A stretch of DNA of 64,000 nt from Winogradskyella ludwigii. Its GTDB lineage: Bacteria > Bacteroidota > Bacteroidia > Flavobacteriales > Flavobacteriaceae. The stretch lies in NCBI RefSeq assembly GCF_013403985.1, contig NZ_JABFDF010000004.1, positions 62,001 through 126,000 of the forward strand. The letters are read 5' to 3'. This document shows, piece by piece, positions 8,569-19,500 of this stretch. The notes under the pieces are model-generated. The model was given only the letters and a program-made list of their open reading frames with translations. It had not been told where the DNA came from and did not search any database. The translations under genes and the position numbers were made by a program. Position 1 is the first letter of the stretch. Every line of letters starts with the position of its first letter.

Positions 8569-8775
8569 AGTCCTATAACATATTAGAATTATAAAAATAA
8601 AAGTATTATAGACAATTATTGCTTACATTAGGTATGACAAATTTATCTACAGAAACATTTTACAAACTTTAATAAACATCTTTAAAATGCAAAAATAATC
8701 GACGAAATGCATTTTTATTTAGGTTGTATCAATTATTTTCATTATAATTGCCTCCTGAAATATAAGAAAACAACA

Positions 8776-9240
8776 GTGAAAACTATTGAATTTACATACC
8801 ATTTAAATGATATTGATGCTATTGCAAATAAAGTATTAGAACAATTGTATTCTAAAACTGTTTTATTCAATGGGAGTATGGGAGCTGGTAAAACCACATT
8901 TATTAATGCACTCTTAAATGCAATGCAAAGTAAAGATGTAGCTACTAGCCCAACTTTTTCAATAGTTAATGAATATGAGTTACCAGAAGATAAGATTTAT
9001 CATTTTGATTTTTATAGAATAGAATCTATAGACGAAGCTTACAATTTTGGAATAGAAGATTATTTTAATAGTAACCATTGGTTATTCATGGAATGGTCAG
9101 AGCGCATAGAAGAATTATTACCAGAAAACAGCCAAACCATTACTATTACAGACCTAGGAGACCATAAAAGATCCTTAAAATTAACAACTAATAGAACGCA
9201 TTTAATCGAGAAAACAGATATGACTACAGTAAAATTTTAG
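8776..9240 (+). CDS. tsaE: tRNA threonylcarbamoyladenosine biosynthesis ATPase TsaE
   Basis: TsaE is the ATPase partner of TsaB and TsaD in making the t6A37 modification of ANN-decoding tRNAs. The P-loop NGSMGAGKTT lies at residues 32-41, followed by TSPTFSIVNEY, HFDFYRIE and LFMEWSERIEELLP, all TsaE signatures. I chose GTG at 8776-8778, giving 154 residues and the normal N-terminus KTIEFTYHL. An in-frame ATG at 8707 would add 23 residues rich in aromatic amino acids that the family lacks, and it sits inside a small dyad. The C-terminal 15 residues are a modest extension. The product is certain and the start is not. Confidence 0.92.
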   Translation: MKTIEFTYHLNDIDAIANKVLEQLYSKTVLFNGSMGAGKTTFINALLNAMQSKDVATSPTFSIVNEYELPEDKIYHFDFYRIESIDEAYNFGIEDYFNSNHWLFMEWSERIEELLPENSQTITITDLGDHKRSLKLTTNRTHLIEKTDMTTVKF

Positions 9241-9335
9241 AGAATTCTATAGAAATATTCCTACAAGATAAGACTAGTGTTACGGAAAAACCGTACTGTA
9301 TATCTCATTCTTTGTTGGGTTTTAACAACTCTTCA

Positions 9336-9367
9336 TTTGTAAGTACTTAGTAATGAGTATACATTTG
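9336..9367 (+). promoter_or_regulatory. Consensus Bacteroidota promoter (TTTG / TAnnTTTG)
   Basis: TTTG at 9336-9339 and TACATTTG at 9360-9367 match both boxes of the Bacteroidota housekeeping promoter exactly, with a 20-bp spacer. It would start transcripts about 25 nt before the small ORF at 9399. It is the best promoter match seen in the window. Confidence 0.75.
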
Positions 9368-9398
9368 TTGCAGTTAATTAATTAAATCCCTTTAAATT

Positions 9399-9545
9399 AT
9401 GAAAAACAAAAAAAATCTAGTGTTGGCAATTGCAATCTTTGGCGGAATGTTATTTACTGTACAAGCAACTAACATTATTGACTTAGATGGACAAACAACA
9501 ACAAAAATTGAAAAGAAAAAAAGAAAACTCGTTAAATGGGGATAA
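9399..9545 (+). CDS. Small exported peptide (48 codons)
   Basis: A 48-codon ORF starts at ATG 9399-9401 and stops at TAA 9543-9545. The product begins MKNKKNLVLAIAIFGGMLFT, a textbook signal peptide with a basic n-region and a hydrophobic core, with probable cleavage near VQA-TN. The remaining 24 residues are polar and end in a lysine-rich tail. It sits 32 bp after a consensus promoter, which strongly supports expression. Its last 59 bp overlap the start of the next gene in another frame. Function is unknown; I recognise no domain. It could be a secreted peptide, or a leader ORF that controls translation of the membrane protein downstream. Confidence 0.6.
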   Translation: MKNKKNLVLAIAIFGGMLFTVQATNIIDLDGQTTTKIEKKKRKLVKWG

Positions 9546-10041
9546 TAGTAGATTAAGTAGAAGTGCTATTTTAGGATCTATTGTATCCACAATAATCGCG
9601 TCTACTCCACTATTATATTTAATACACGAAAGTGTTCCAGACAAAGTGGTTTGGGACACTTTTTTTGGTACTTATGAAAGTGGTCTATGGGAATCAGCGC
9701 AATATGCTATGTGGGTTTATACTGGGAAAATTGTTCCATTATTGTTAATTTTAATATGGTTTTTAACTTGTAAACATTGGTGGCATCATGTGCTATTAAT
9801 ACCTATAATTATGTATTCTTTTCAAATTATTACTAGTTTTAATGCCGAGTTTAAACGTACCGACGAAAATCAACTTTTATATTTATTGCCTGTGTTAGTC
9901 ATTGTTGTTCCTTCAATATATCTAATTAGAGCAAAAATGTTTAACAAAATAAATACTTCAGATAAATCTCTTGAAGAGCTTGAAGCTGAGTTTATGATAA
10001 AACCTAAAAGTCTTTGGGGAAGGATTAAACAATATTTTTAA
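9487..10041 (+). CDS. Hypothetical multi-pass membrane protein
   Basis: This is a 184-residue integral membrane protein of unknown function. A lysine-rich cytoplasmic N-terminus (1-25) is followed by hydrophobic segments at about 28-48, 78-97, 100-116 and 128-147. A conserved-looking acidic segment near the C-terminus reads SLEELEAEFMIKP. A CKHWWHHVLL motif in the third segment is notable for its Cys and three His. The only ATG that keeps the first membrane segment is 9487, inside the upstream peptide gene, so the two are translationally entangled. It precedes alanine dehydrogenase by 106 bp. I know of no assigned function. Confidence 0.75.
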   Translation: MDKQQQKLKRKKENSLNGDNSRLSRSAILGSIVSTIIASTPLLYLIHESVPDKVVWDTFFGTYESGLWESAQYAMWVYTGKIVPLLLILIWFLTCKHWWHHVLLIPIIMYSFQIITSFNAEFKRTDENQLLYLLPVLVIVVPSIYLIRAKMFNKINTSDKSLEELEAEFMIKPKSLWGRIKQYF

Positions 10042-10147
10042 AATTTTTATACCATTATTTATTACTAATTTGAAGTTAAATAAATATCTCTGTACATATG
10101 GACTAATTCGCTATATTGCAAAGACAAACTAAAGTCAGTAACTTCTA

Positions 10148-11341
10148 ATGAGTATATCTCCATTTACAAAAGCCCAATTACTACCTCAAGAAGAAACCTT
10201 AGAAATTCTTAAACAGAAGGGAGAACTTTTTATAGGTATTCCTAAAGAAGCTCATTTTCAAGAACGTCGCGTATGTTTAACACCAGATGCAGTCTCTGCA
10301 TTAACAGCTAATGGACATCGCGTATTGTTTGAGTCTGGCGCTGGAGAAGGAGCTAATTTCAAAGACAAAACCTATAGTGAAGCTGGAGCAGAAGTTACAA
10401 AGGATACAGCAAAAGTATTCTCCTGCCCTATTATTCTTAAAGTAGAACCACCTTCTTTAGATGAAATAAAACTTATTAATCCGCAAACGCTCTTAATTTC
10501 TGCGTTACAAATAAAAACACAATCAAAATCTTATTTTGAAGCTTTAGCAAAAAAACGAATTACAGCCTTAGCTTTTGAGTATATTAAAGACGATGATGGT
10601 GCCTATCCTGCTGTAAGTTCTTTAAGTGAAATCGCAGGAACAGCTTCTATATTAATCGCCTCAGAATTACTTTCTAATGTTAATGGTGGTAATGGTTTAA
10701 TGATGGGTAACATCAATGGTGTTCCTCCAACGGAAGTTGTAATTTTAGGAGCTGGTACAGTTGGAGAATTTGCAGCACGTTCTGCTATTGGTTTAGGAGC
10801 AAACGTTAAAGTATTTGACAGTTCTATTACCAAACTTCGTAGACTTCAAAATAACCTAGGACGTACTATTTACACCTCTACCATGCAACCCAAAAACCTT
10901 TTAAAAGCCCTAAAACGCTGCGATGTTGCCATTGGAGCTGTTCGTGGTATTTATAGAGCGCCAGTTGTTGTAACAGAGAGTATGCTCTGCCATATGAAAA
11001 ATGGATCTGTTGTTATAGACGTTAGTATTGATATGGGCGGCTGTTTTGAAACAAGTGAAGTTACTTCACATGATAAGCCAACCTTTGAATACAATGGAGT
11101 TATTCATTATTGTGTACCAAATATTCCAGCACGATACTCTAGAACCGCCTCAGTATCAATAAGTAATATCTTCACTCCCTATTTATTAGAAATTGGAGAA
11201 TATGGTGGCATAGAAAATGCCCTGAGATTTGATCGCGGTTTAAAAAATGGATTGTATTTTTACCATGGCATTTTAACCAATAAATCTGTTGCAGAATGGT
11301 TTGGTTTGGATTTTAGTGATGCTAATTTATTAATTTTCTAA
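10148..11341 (+). CDS. ald: Alanine dehydrogenase
   Basis: This enzyme interconverts L-alanine and pyruvate plus ammonia with NAD. The 397-residue protein opens the domain with IGIPKEAHFQERRVCLTPDAV, the substrate-binding region with conserved Arg and Lys. A Rossmann NAD site follows at VVILGAGTVGEFAARSA. VVIDVSIDMGGCFETSE and YCVPNIPARYSRTAS are also typical of the AlaDH/PNT family. It is about 25 residues longer at the N-terminus than Bacillus Ald, as usual in Flavobacteriia. A transhydrogenase alpha subunit is unlikely because no membrane domain or beta subunit follows. A small DUF4258-like gene follows after 40 bp. Confidence 0.92.
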   Translation: MSISPFTKAQLLPQEETLEILKQKGELFIGIPKEAHFQERRVCLTPDAVSALTANGHRVLFESGAGEGANFKDKTYSEAGAEVTKDTAKVFSCPIILKVEPPSLDEIKLINPQTLLISALQIKTQSKSYFEALAKKRITALAFEYIKDDDGAYPAVSSLSEIAGTASILIASELLSNVNGGNGLMMGNINGVPPTEVVILGAGTVGEFAARSAIGLGANVKVFDSSITKLRRLQNNLGRTIYTSTMQPKNLLKALKRCDVAIGAVRGIYRAPVVVTESMLCHMKNGSVVIDVSIDMGGCFETSEVTSHDKPTFEYNGVIHYCVPNIPARYSRTASVSISNIFTPYLLEIGEYGGIENALRFDRGLKNGLYFYHGILTNKSVAEWFGLDFSDANLLIF

Positions 11342-11381
11342 TCTATTTTTTAAAGCTTAATAAGCTCTCATATTTTTAATT

Positions 11382-11759
11382 ATGAAATTTATACATCGTT
11401 TAGGCTATTACCTTGGAGGTTTTGGCATCGGGTTAATTCTTCTTATGTTTTTTTTAAACGGAAAAGATGCTTCTTGTGATTATAGTCCAAATGCAAGAAC
11501 TACAAAAAACATCAGTTCTAAGCCTTTTCAGTATTCAGATAATGCTATTAAATTTATAGCAAAACAATCCTTGGATTCAACCGTGGTTATTAACTTAGTG
11601 AAATTTGGTAGCGTAGATTTTTCAAAAAGTAAAACCAAAATAGATTCTTGTAAAGTCTACCTTATAGAAAACAGTTATAAAGAGCGTGATCTTGAACTAA
11701 TGGTAAAAAACTGTGATTCAATTGTTACACTCCTCGATATAAACTATACAGACATCTAA
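11382..11759 (+). CDS. Small membrane-anchored DUF4258-like protein
   Basis: The 125-residue product has one N-terminal membrane or signal segment (about residues 8-26, YYLGGFGIGLILLMFF). It then has a small domain with FQYSDNAIKFIAKQ and a paired VDFSKSKTKIDSCKVYLIE stretch. The layout resembles proteins annotated DUF4258 next to alanine dehydrogenase genes in flavobacteria; this comes from memory, not a search. It likely sits in the inner membrane or periplasm. Function is unknown. It follows ald by 40 bp on the same strand and probably shares its transcript. Confidence 0.6.
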   Translation: MKFIHRLGYYLGGFGIGLILLMFFLNGKDASCDYSPNARTTKNISSKPFQYSDNAIKFIAKQSLDSTVVINLVKFGSVDFSKSKTKIDSCKVYLIENSYKERDLELMVKNCDSIVTLLDINYTDI

Positions 11760-11848
11760 TAAATCAAAAATGTTGCATATTAAATTTAGAGATTACAAAC
11801 TAAATTTTAATATTTGAATTTCCTTAATAAAACATAAAAAGATACATT

Positions 11849-12868
11849 ATGAAAATATTAGTAACAGGAGCAGCAGGGTTTATAGGTTTTTACACCTCTA
11901 AAGTTCTTTTATCTAAAGGTCATCAAGTTGTAGGGTTAGACAATTTAAATGATTATTATGATGTAAACTTAAAGTATGCACGGCTTAACGAACTAGGAAT
12001 TGATAAAGCCGAAGCCTCTGAATTTAATAAGGTATGTACAAGTAAATCTAATGACTTCTCTTTTGTAAGAATGAATTTACAGGATAGAGAAGAACTTCCT
12101 GGATTATTTAAAAAAGAAAAATTTGATATTGTTTGTAATCTTGCAGCACAAGCTGGTGTAAGAAACAGTATAGATAATCCTGATACTTATATCGACGCTA
12201 ATGTTGTTGGATTTTTAAATCTATTAGAATGCTGTAGACATAATGCTATTAAGCATTTAGTTTATGCAAGTAGTTCTAGTGTTTATGGAATGAATAAAAA
12301 AATTCCATTTTCTACCGACGACAATGTAGATCACCCGATTAGTTTATATGCTGCGACAAAAAAGAGTAATGAATTAATGTCGCACACCTACAGCCACTTA
12401 TTTAAAATTCCAACAACCGGACTTAGATTCTTTACGGTTTACGGTCCATGGGGAAGACCGGATATGGCTATGTTTTTATTTACAGATGCCATCGCAAACG
12501 ATAGACCTATTAAAGTGTTTAATCATGGTAATATGGAGCGTGATTTTACTTACATTGATGATATTGTTGAAGGTGTTGTTAGAGTTATAGAAAAACCGAC
12601 AAAAGAGCGCATTGAAGCAGATGACTATTATAAACTATATAATATAGGCAACAATAGCTCAGTTAAGTTGTTAGACTTTATTAAGGAAATAGAACTTAAC
12701 CTAAACAAGGTAGCCACTAAAGATATGATGGAGATGCAGCCAGGAGACGTAGAACGAACTTGGGCAGATGTAGATGAATTGATTAAAGATTACAATTACA
12801 GCCCTAATACGTCCATAAAACATGGAGTAAAATCTTTTGTAGACTGGTTTAAAACCTATTACAAATAA
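11849..12868 (+). CDS. NAD-dependent UDP-sugar epimerase (UDP-glucuronate 4-epimerase-like)
   Basis: This is an extended short-chain dehydrogenase of 339 residues. The NAD motif TGAAGFIG is near the N-terminus, followed by DNLNDYYDVNLKYARL, typical of UDP-glucuronate 4-epimerases. The catalytic triad is in YASSSSVYG and Tyr167/Lys171 of YAATKKS. RFFTVYGPWGRPDMA and RDFTYIDDIV complete the family signature. It would convert UDP-GlcA to UDP-GalA for polysaccharide synthesis. The gene lies directly upstream of UDP-glucose dehydrogenase, which supplies its substrate. Other UDP-sugar 4-epimerase activities cannot be excluded. Confidence 0.88.
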   Translation: MKILVTGAAGFIGFYTSKVLLSKGHQVVGLDNLNDYYDVNLKYARLNELGIDKAEASEFNKVCTSKSNDFSFVRMNLQDREELPGLFKKEKFDIVCNLAAQAGVRNSIDNPDTYIDANVVGFLNLLECCRHNAIKHLVYASSSSVYGMNKKIPFSTDDNVDHPISLYAATKKSNELMSHTYSHLFKIPTTGLRFFTVYGPWGRPDMAMFLFTDAIANDRPIKVFNHGNMERDFTYIDDIVEGVVRVIEKPTKERIEADDYYKLYNIGNNSSVKLLDFIKEIELNLNKVATKDMMEMQPGDVERTWADVDELIKDYNYSPNTSIKHGVKSFVDWFKTYYK

Positions 12869-12885
12869 CTAATTAAAAATTAAAT

Positions 12886-12940
12886 AAACCTTTTATTTTC
12901 ATTTTAAACGAATGAAATTTAACTTAAAAAGAGGTTTTTT
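12886..12940 (+). terminator. Possible terminator after the epimerase
   Basis: An outer AAACCTTTT / AAAAGAGGTTT pairing with one bulge encloses an inner TTTCATT/AATGAAA stem and ends in TTTTTT. It would partly separate the epimerase from UDP-glucose dehydrogenase. Confidence 0.45.
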
Positions 12941-13027
12941 ACAGAATAAAATTATAGAAATTAAATTAATTAAGTCAAATTTGTCATTATTTTAAAATTT
13001 GAGTCATAGCAAAGAAAATTTAAACAC

Positions 13028-14407
13028 ATGAAGATTACAAAAATTTGTTGTATTGGTGCTGGTTATGTTGGAGGACCAACAATGGCTATTATAGCTAAGA
13101 AAAATCCAAACATAAAAGTTACTATTGTTGATATTAACGCAGAGCGAATTGCAGCTTGGAATAATGAAGATGTATCACAATTACCTATTTACGAACCTGG
13201 TTTAGCAGAAATCGTAGAAGAAACAAGAGGTAAAAACTTGTTTTTTACAACAGAAATAGATGAAGCTATTAAAGAATCTGAAATGATTTTTATATCTGTA
13301 AACACACCTACCAAAACTTATGGTATTGGAAAAGGTATGGCTGCTGATTTAAAATACGTAGAATTATGTGCTAGAAATATTGCTGAAGTGGCAACTACTG
13401 ATAAGATTATTGTTGAAAAATCTACGTTACCTGTAAGAACAGCTCAAGCTATAAAAAGTATTTTACACAATACAGGAAGTGATGTTAAATTTGAAATTTT
13501 ATCTAATCCTGAATTTTTAGCCGAAGGTACAGCAATTCAAGATTTATTAAATCCTGACCGTGTATTAATTGGTGGTGAGTCTGAAGATGCTATAGAAAGT
13601 TTAGCTAACGTTTACGGAAGTTGGGTACCTCAAGAAAGAATATTAAGAACCAATGTTTGGTCTTCAGAGTTATCTAAATTAACTGCTAATGCATTTTTAG
13701 CACAAAGAATTTCTTCAATTAATGCTATTTCAGAATTATGTGAGCACACAGAAGCAAACGTAAATGAAGTTGCTAAGGCCATTGGTATGGATTCTAGAAT
13801 TGGATCGAAATTTTTAAATGCGTCTATTGGTTTTGGTGGTTCTTGTTTTCAAAAAGATATACTAAACCTTGTATACATTGCTAGAAGTTACGGTCTTACA
13901 GCTGTTGCAGATTATTGGGAACAAGTTATTATTTTAAATGATCATCAAAAACGTCGCTTTTCTAATAATTTAATCAGCACATTATATAATACTGTCTCTG
14001 GTAAGAAAATTGCAATGTTAGGATGGGCATTTAAGAAAGATACAAATGATACTAGAGAATCTGCGGCGATTTATGTTGCAGATCATTTATTAAATGAACA
14101 AGCAAATATTGCTGTATACGATCCAAAAGTAACAAGCAAAAAAGTACAAGCAGATCTTAATTACTTAAATACAAGATCTGAAGAAGAAAATAATGATTTA
14201 GTAAAATCTTATGAGGATCCTTATGAAACTTCAAAAGATGCGCATGCAATTGCTATCATGACCGAATGGGATGAGTTTAAAACTTATGATTGGACGAAGA
14301 TCTTTAATCAAATGAAAAAACCTGCATTTATCTTTGATGGTAGAAATATACTAGATAAAGAAGAGATGGAAGCGATTGGTTTTGAATACTCTTCAATAGG
14401 AAAATAA
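13028..14407 (+). CDS. ugd: UDP-glucose 6-dehydrogenase, eukaryote-like type
   Basis: Ugd oxidises UDP-glucose twice to UDP-glucuronate with NAD. The 459-residue protein has the N-terminal Rossmann motif [24 protein letters not shown], and the catalytic Cys273 in [18 protein letters not shown]. The C-terminal UDP-binding domain holds [19 protein letters not shown]. The length and the GGPTMA and NTPTK motifs place it with the animal-type UGDHs that are frequent in Bacteroidota, rather than the short E. coli type. With the preceding epimerase it provides UDP-GlcA and UDP-GalA for the nearby polysaccharide locus. A terminator hairpin follows. Confidence 0.95.
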   Translation: MKITKICCIGAGYVGGPTMAIIAKKNPNIKVTIVDINAERIAAWNNEDVSQLPIYEPGLAEIVEETRGKNLFFTTEIDEAIKESEMIFISVNTPTKTYGIGKGMAADLKYVELCARNIAEVATTDKIIVEKSTLPVRTAQAIKSILHNTGSDVKFEILSNPEFLAEGTAIQDLLNPDRVLIGGESEDAIESLANVYGSWVPQERILRTNVWSSELSKLTANAFLAQRISSINAISELCEHTEANVNEVAKAIGMDSRIGSKFLNASIGFGGSCFQKDILNLVYIARSYGLTAVADYWEQVIILNDHQKRRFSNNLISTLYNTVSGKKIAMLGWAFKKDTNDTRESAAIYVADHLLNEQANIAVYDPKVTSKKVQADLNYLNTRSEEENNDLVKSYEDPYETSKDAHAIAIMTEWDEFKTYDWTKIFNQMKKPAFIFDGRNILDKEEMEAIGFEYSSIGK

Positions 14408-14432
14408 AATTTTAATATATTAATTATATCGA

Positions 14433-14466
14433 AAAAGGCACTTAAATACATATTTTAGTGCCTTTT
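14433..14466 (+). terminator. Terminator after ugd
   Basis: AAAAGGCACT (14433-14442) and AGTGCCTTTT (14457-14466) form a perfect 10-bp stem with a 14-nt loop ending in T residues. It separates ugd from asnB. Confidence 0.8.
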
Positions 14467-14594
14467 ATCAATTATAGAATAAAATTATTAATTTAGAAAT
14501 CAACATTTTATTTTAAGGACTATCTTGATTTATAGTTTACATAAAATCAACAATGATGATTATAGAATAATATGTTTTACAAAAACCAAGTACG

Positions 14595-16400
14595 ATGTGT
14601 GGCATTTATTTAACAAATATTCCATTTGAAGAAGCGGAAGTAAGAGAAAAACTTGATTCTATCTCATTTAGAGGTCCAGATTTCACTGGAATAGAAAAAA
14701 TAAATAATATTACGTTTGGACACTTGCGTCTCTCTATATTAGACTTAGACCCTCGCTCTAACCAACCTATGGGTTATGAAAATTTCACCATAGTTTTCAA
14801 TGGTGAAATCTACAATTATAAAACCATAAAGAAAGAACTTCAAGATTTAGGATACATTTTTAAGACTGAAAGTGATACAGAAGTACTTTTAATTGGCTAC
14901 AAACATTGGGGAAAAAAAATTCTCGATAAAATAAATGGCATGTTTGCGTTTTCAATTTATGATGCCGAAACGAATAAACTGTTCTCTGCTAGAGATAGGC
15001 TTGGTGTAAAACCATTTTATTATTATTGGGAGGATGGTAAATTTGAAATATGTAGTCAAATTAAACCAATGCTTTCTGGTAAAAAAGTAAGCGATGATGC
15101 CATTTCAATGTATTTGGACTGCATGTTTATTCCAAGTCCATATACAATTGTTGAAACCGTATTTAAACTTCCGCCTGGTAACTCAATGGAAATTGATTTA
15201 AATAACAATAATCTAACTATTGAGGAATATTGGAACTTAAAACCGGTTAAAATAATAGATATTTCATATGAAGATGCAAAACGAGAACTTCATAAGTTAT
15301 TATTAGATGCTGTTAAGATAAGATTACAATCAGATGTGCCAATTGGATCATTTTTATCTGGTGGTATTGATTCAGCTTTAATATCTAGTATTGCAGCAAA
15401 AGTATCTGATAAGCAAATAAACACTTTCTCAATAGGGTTTGATGATCCTGATTATGACGAAAGTAAAATAGCAGAACAATACGCTGAGATTATAAACACA
15501 AATCATAAAACTACAATTTGTAATCCTAGTGATATTTTAAAACTTATACCAAAGCTAACAGATGTCTATGACGAGCCTTTTGCAGACAGTTCTGCCCTAC
15601 CCTCGTTATTATTAAATGATGTTACCAAACAATATGTAACTGTTGCGCTTTCTGGAGATGGTGGTGATGAAAGTTTCATAGGTTATGAGCATTTTGACTC
15701 TTTAGTGCAGAATAAGAGAATAATGGACATTCCATATGTCTTCAGAAAATTTATAGCTAAATCAGGAATCTTAAAGCTTTTTGGTATGGATTCTCATAGA
15801 ATTATAAATGCATTAACTACAAAAGGAAGAAACGATTTTATTGAAAATATTTTTTCTAGAAAAGGATTTCTTTTAAAGGAAAAGAAACAAGATTACATGA
15901 AGCATTACCAAGGTTACAAAACTTGGTCTAACATTTTCTTACAAAAAGCTGCAGATTTAAACATAAAATTATGGCTAGAAAATGATAGTAATGTAAAAGT
16001 AGATAGAGCGAGTATGGCGTTTTCTGTTGAAGTAAGAAGTCCGTTCTTAGATTACAGAATTATAGAATACGCAAGATCGCTACCAATGCATTTTAAATAT
16101 GAAAAAGGGCGACAGAAAAAAATATTACGGGATATCTTAAAAGAATATATTCCAGAAGATGTTTTTAATCAACCCAAAAGAGGATTTGCAGTCCCAATTG
16201 GTGATTGGATGCGTACCGAACTTAAAGAGGAATTTATGCAAGCTCTTAATGATGACTTCTTAAATAGAGTACCCAATCTAAATGTGCCTAAATTTAAACG
16301 TCTTTTATCAGAACACATGGAACTTAAAGAAGATCATACACCACATGTTTGGAAACTTTACGTTTTAAGTAAATGGTATGATGAATTTGGTTTGAGATAA
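14595..16400 (+). CDS. asnB: AsnB-type glutamine-dependent amidotransferase (first copy)
   Basis: The 601-residue enzyme has an N-terminal class II glutamine amidotransferase domain, with Cys2 after Met1 and the RGPD and FNGEIYNY motifs. A C-terminal ATP-PPi synthetase domain has LSGGIDSALISS and ALSGDGGDESFIGY. It uses glutamine nitrogen to make an amide through an adenylated carboxylate. The family name implies asparagine synthesis. The position after ugd and the epimerase, and the length above 600, fit the AsnB relatives in polysaccharide loci that can amidate uronic acids. Both roles are possible and sequence does not decide. A second AsnB lies at 33591. Confidence 0.92.
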   Translation: MCGIYLTNIPFEEAEVREKLDSISFRGPDFTGIEKINNITFGHLRLSILDLDPRSNQPMGYENFTIVFNGEIYNYKTIKKELQDLGYIFKTESDTEVLLIGYKHWGKKILDKINGMFAFSIYDAETNKLFSARDRLGVKPFYYYWEDGKFEICSQIKPMLSGKKVSDDAISMYLDCMFIPSPYTIVETVFKLPPGNSMEIDLNNNNLTIEEYWNLKPVKIIDISYEDAKRELHKLLLDAVKIRLQSDVPIGSFLSGGIDSALISSIAAKVSDKQINTFSIGFDDPDYDESKIAEQYAEIINTNHKTTICNPSDILKLIPKLTDVYDEPFADSSALPSLLLNDVTKQYVTVALSGDGGDESFIGYEHFDSLVQNKRIMDIPYVFRKFIAKSGILKLFGMDSHRIINALTTKGRNDFIENIFSRKGFLLKEKKQDYMKHYQGYKTWSNIFLQKAADLNIKLWLENDSNVKVDRASMAFSVEVRSPFLDYRIIEYARSLPMHFKYEKGRQKKILRDILKEYIPEDVFNQPKRGFAVPIGDWMRTELKEEFMQALNDDFLNRVPNLNVPKFKRLLSEHMELKEDHTPHVWKLYVLSKWYDEFGLR

Positions 16401-16483
16401 ATTAATACTATGAAAAGACTATTCAAAAATTAAACATCTATAAACCGAAGATTTATATTTAACTTATCTAATAAGCAAAATTT

Positions 16484-16517
16484 AAAAAGCATCAACGTTT
16501 AACCGTTGATGCTTTTT
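16484..16517. terminator. Bidirectional terminator between asnB and the giant lyase
   Basis: A 14-bp perfect stem (16484-16497 with 16504-16517, core GCATCAACG) and a 6-nt loop are flanked by A5 on one side and T6 on the other. It serves the convergent genes on both strands. Confidence 0.88.
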
Positions 16518-16541
16518 TGAATTACATATATAATGCTAAAA

Positions 16542-19500
16542 TTAATTTACAATAAGTTTTTTTGTGATATTATTATTTTCATCAATTAACTTAACAAAGT
16601 ATATTCCAGATTGAAGAGCACTAATATCTACTTGTGCTGTTGTGGTTAAGTTTGAATCGTCATTAGTGATTCTAATTTGTTTAACTCGCTTTCCTGTAAC
16701 ATCAAAAATATGAACATCTGAAACTATTAGCGAACCTGATAATTTGATATTTACAAAGCCATTTGCTGGATTTGGATAAATATCTAAAGCCACCTCTAGT
16801 GTTTCTTCATTTGGATTATCTATTGTATCAGTTGTACAATTTAAGTCCACTTCTACTCTTACTGTAGCTTCATCAAAATCTAAAGCATTAAATACTGTAA
16901 CAGTATAATCTGTTGTTTCTATCGGTGACACCGAAATAGATGATGTGGTTTCACCTGTATTCCAAACATACTCATCTCCACCAGTTGCTGTCAAAGTAAC
17001 CAAGTCATCTACACAGATTAACACATCTTCACCAGCATCAGCAACTACTTTAGGTATTACATTAACAATTATCTGTTGTTCATCCAAACATTGCCCAATA
17101 TATCCTTTTACAACGTAGGTTGTTGTTACAGAAGGACTCACAGCTATATTAGGTTGTGACGCTCCATTATTCCATTCATAAGTATTAGCACCAGAAGCAG
17201 ATAATGTTATAAAGTCTCCACTTAAAATTTCAACACTTTCACCATTAGCTATTACAACATTAGGACTCGGATCCACATAAACCATAACCTCATCTGAGGC
17301 TTCCTGAATTCCTTCTGAAACCGTAACTGAATAGGATGTTGTAGATAAAGGGTTTACTACAATACTTTGAGTTGTTTCTCCTGTACTCCACAAATAACTA
17401 TCGCCTTCAGTTGCTGTTAAAATAACTTCGTAACTCTCATTATCACAAACGCGTGAATCTGTACCTGCTGAGGCTTGAAATAACGGAATAACAGTAACAA
17501 TTATTTCCGATGGCTCACTTGTACACGTATTTGATATCCCAACAACGCTATATATGGTTGTTTGAGTAGGATTTACTGTTATAGAACTTGAGGTATCACC
17601 TGTGTTCCATAAATATGCTACAGCACCATTTACTATTAATTCAGTACTCTCCCCTTCTATTATTGTAATGTTTTCACTTGTACTAATTAGAGGTAATTCA
17701 TTAACCGTTACTGTTACATTATCTGAATCTGAATTTCCTAAATCGTCAGTTACTGTAACTGTATAAGTTGTAGTTTCAATTGGACTAACTATAATTGATG
17801 TATTAGTCTCGCCTGTATTCCAAGAATAATTAATTCCGCCTGAAGCGTTCAAAGCAATACTCTCTCCTAAACAAATAGCAACATCATTTCCTGCATTTGC
17901 ATTCACTTCTGGTACAACCGTTACTGTTACTTCTGCTGAAGTTTCACAATTACTTGATGAAAAACCTGTAACACTATAAGTTGAAGTAATCGTTGGATTC
18001 ACTACTATTGAGTTTGAAGTGTCTCCTGTATTCCACAAATAAGATTCGGCACCATTTACTGTTAAATTGATACTCTCTCCTTCAAAAATAGTAACATCTT
18101 CAGTTAATATTAAAGTTGGTAATTCATTAACCGTTACTGTTACACTATCGGAATCTGAATTTCCTAAATCGTCAGTTACTGTAACTGTATAAGTTGTAGT
18201 TTCAATTGGACTAACTATCATTGATGTATTAGTCTCGCCTGTATTCCAAGAATAATTAATTCCGCCTGAAGCCGTTAAACTAACACTCTCTCCTAAACAA
18301 ATAGCAACATCATTTCCTGCATTTGCATTCACTTCTGGCACAACCGTTATTGTTACTTCTGCTGAAGCTTCACAATTACTTGCTGAAAAACCTGTAACAT
18401 TATATGTTGTGGTTACCGTTGGATTTACTACTATTGAATTTGAAGTATCTCCTGTATTCCATAAGTAAGATTCGGCACCTGAAACCTCTAATGTTGCCGA
18501 ATTCCCATTCATAATAACTAAATCTTGAGTTAAAGTAATTTCTGGTGTTGGTTGAACAAATACACTTACCTCATCAATATCTGAACAAGCGTTACTAAAA
18601 ACCTCAACACTGTACGTGATATCTAAAACTGGATTTACTGTTATCGATGCTGTGGTAGCTCCTGTACTCCATAAATATGAATCACCACCTTCAGCGGTTA
18701 AAACAACAGACTCTCCTTCACAAATAACTTCATCGTTTCCTGCATTGGCAGTTGGCATAGAATTTACTGTTATAACTACATCATCTGTAGCAGAATTTCC
18801 AAAACCATCAGTAACTGTAACACTATAAGTTGTAGTTTCTAGCGGACTAACAACTGGTGACGCACCAGTACCTCCTGTATTCCAAGTATAAGTTAGACCA
18901 CCAGAAGCATTTAGCATAATACTCTCCCCTAAACAAATTGAAGTATCCTCTCCTGCATTTGCTGTCAATTCATCAACAACAGTTACTGTAACTTCATCTG
19001 TATTTTGACAACCTCCTACAGAAGTACCTGTTACAGTATATGTAGTCGTTACAACTGGATTTACTGTAATTTGACTTGTTGTATCACCTGTATTCCAAGC
19101 ATAAGTATTGCCACCATTTGCTGTAAGTGTAATAGCGTTTCCAATCATTACAAAAACATCGTCGTTAACTGTAATATTTGGCATTTCATTTACATTAACA
19201 GTTACCTCTACTGAATCTGTATAACCATAATCATCTTCAGCCGTAACTGTATAAGTTGTTGTTACAGTTGGACTCACCTCTATAGTCGCTGTAGTTTCTC
19301 CTGTATTCCATAAGTATGACGTTCCGCCTGTTGCTGTTAATGTTACAGTTTCACCACTACAAATAGTTTCGTCTTCATTAACATCAGCGATAATTTCGGG
19401 TATTACAGTCACTGTAATTGTTTCTGTATTACTCACACATCCACCAACAACTGTTGAATTCACACTGTATGTTGTGGTAACTAATGGACTTACTATAATA

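Noticed and set aside
8707..8775. ATG 8707 as the tsaE start
   Set aside because: The added 23 residues are unlike TsaE N-termini and the ATG lies in a small dyad. It cannot be fully excluded because the alternative is GTG.
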